NCBI GenBank assembly: GCA_030652805.1 | Contig: JAUSPT010000057.1 | Location: 1-6,135, forward strand | Source: a bacterium | Lineage (GTDB): Bacteria > JAHJDO01 | Reading direction: 5' to 3' | Length of the DNA stretch: 6,135 nt | Made by a program: the position numbers and the translations under genes | Notes under the pieces: model-generated | What the model was told of the DNA's origin: nothing | The model's database searches: none | What the model saw: the letters and a program-made list of their open reading frames with translations, nothing else | Shown here: positions 5,989-6,135 of the stretch, in pieces | How the letters are laid out: each line of letters starts with the position of its first letter | How positions within the stretch are numbered: position 1 is the stretch's first letter

Positions 5989-6002
5989 GTGCTTCAGCAC
6001 TG
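5989..6002. repeat. Possible right inverted repeat of the DruA-transposase element, overlapping a small hairpin
   Basis: 5992-6002 (CTTCAGCACTG) is the inverted partner of 3274-3284 at 10 of 11 positions. The same bases form a self-complementary GTGC-TTCA-GCAC hairpin at 5989-6000, which the left copy does not have. Confidence 0.4.
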
Positions 6003-6003
6003 G

Positions 6004-6032
6004 ATTATATTATTAAACAGGATATATGTCAA
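6004..6032 (-). promoter_or_regulatory. Perfect consensus promoter reading into the DruA-transposase operon
   Basis: On the - strand TTGACA (6032-6027), a 17-bp spacer and TATAAT (6009-6004) match the sigma-70/sigma-A consensus exactly. Transcription would begin near 5997, inside the proposed right inverted repeat, and run about 135 bases to the DruA-like ATG. It may be a second operon promoter within a longer element, or a host promoter the element landed next to. Confidence 0.8.
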
Positions 6033-6135
6033 GATAAATCGTATAAAGGTGTGATTATCTTGTATTAATGACATTTATTGTCGTTTTTTACCAAGAACAA
6101 CTTCGGTAAATATAGATTTTATAGATAATATTGAC
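6033..6135. other. AT-rich right edge of the window, no gene seen
   Basis: No ORF or family motif is recognisable. A short hairpin GACA-TTTAT-TGTC (6070-6082) followed by six T (6084-6089) resembles a very weak + strand terminator, but the stem is only 4 bp and no + strand gene precedes it. Confidence 0.4.

Larger units (their letters stand above)
3274..6002 (-). mobile_element. Candidate two-gene insertion sequence: DruA-like protein plus DDE transposase
   Basis: A coupled pair of genes, a DruA/DUF4338-family protein followed by an IS4-superfamily-like transposase, is flanked by an imperfect inverted repeat: CACTGCTGAAG at 3274-3284 and the complement of CAGTGCTGAAG at 5992-6002 (10 of 11). 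This gives a unit of 2729 bp. The repeat is short, no target duplication is apparent (left flank CCGACTTA, right flank GATTATAT), and a consensus promoter lies just outside the right repeat, so the borders are tentative. That the block is a mobile unit is well supported by the transposase; its exact ends are not. Confidence 0.55.

Noticed and set aside
3258-6103. ACAACTT at 3258-3264 and 6097-6103 as a target duplication around the DruA element
   Set aside because: The sequences just inside these copies show no inverted repeat, so a 7-bp chance match is more likely.
1-6135. CRISPR array, tRNA or rRNA gene
   Set aside because: No regularly spaced repeats and no tRNA-like or rRNA-like sequence was seen on either strand.

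Overview
The window is an accessory stretch made almost entirely of insertion sequences, in an AT-rich low-GC Gram-positive style genome. The AGGAG-type ribosome binding sites, near-consensus sigma-A promoters and the flavour of the three transposases suggest a member of the Clostridia. That is an inference: no housekeeping gene is present to confirm it.

Layout. (1) Positions 68-1823 hold a complete single-gene IS66-family element, ISBst12-like because it has no tnpA or tnpB. It is bounded by perfect 19-bp inverted repeats and encodes a 491-aa DDE transposase on the + strand. (2) Positions 1880-3240 hold an IS30-family element whose 355-aa transposase is on the - strand. Its ends share an outer 11-bp and an inner 14-bp inverted block. 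Between the transposase stop and the left end lies a GC-rich, strongly self-complementary segment (about 1932-2083) that looks like a structured RNA. (3) Positions about 3274-6002 hold a two-gene - strand operon: a DruA/DUF4338-family protein of 314 aa, translationally coupled through an ATGA overlap to a 480-aa IS4-superfamily-like DDE transposase. A weak 11-bp inverted repeat (10/11) may mark its ends. Two promoters precede it: a good one 26 bases before the expected leader start codon, and a perfect consensus one (TTGACA-N17-TATAAT) just outside the proposed right repeat.

How the genes work together. Each block looks like an autonomous mobile unit. The IS66 and IS30 blocks are ordinary one-gene elements with their own promoters. 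The third is the unusual one. A protein from the family of DruA, known from the Druantia anti-phage system, sits here without the Druantia helicase DruE and is wired to a transposase, so in this setting it is better read as an accessory transposition factor than as a defence gene.

The spaces between the blocks (1824-1879 and 3241-3273) and the two window edges carry no gene I can support. No clear target-site duplication is visible for any of the three elements.
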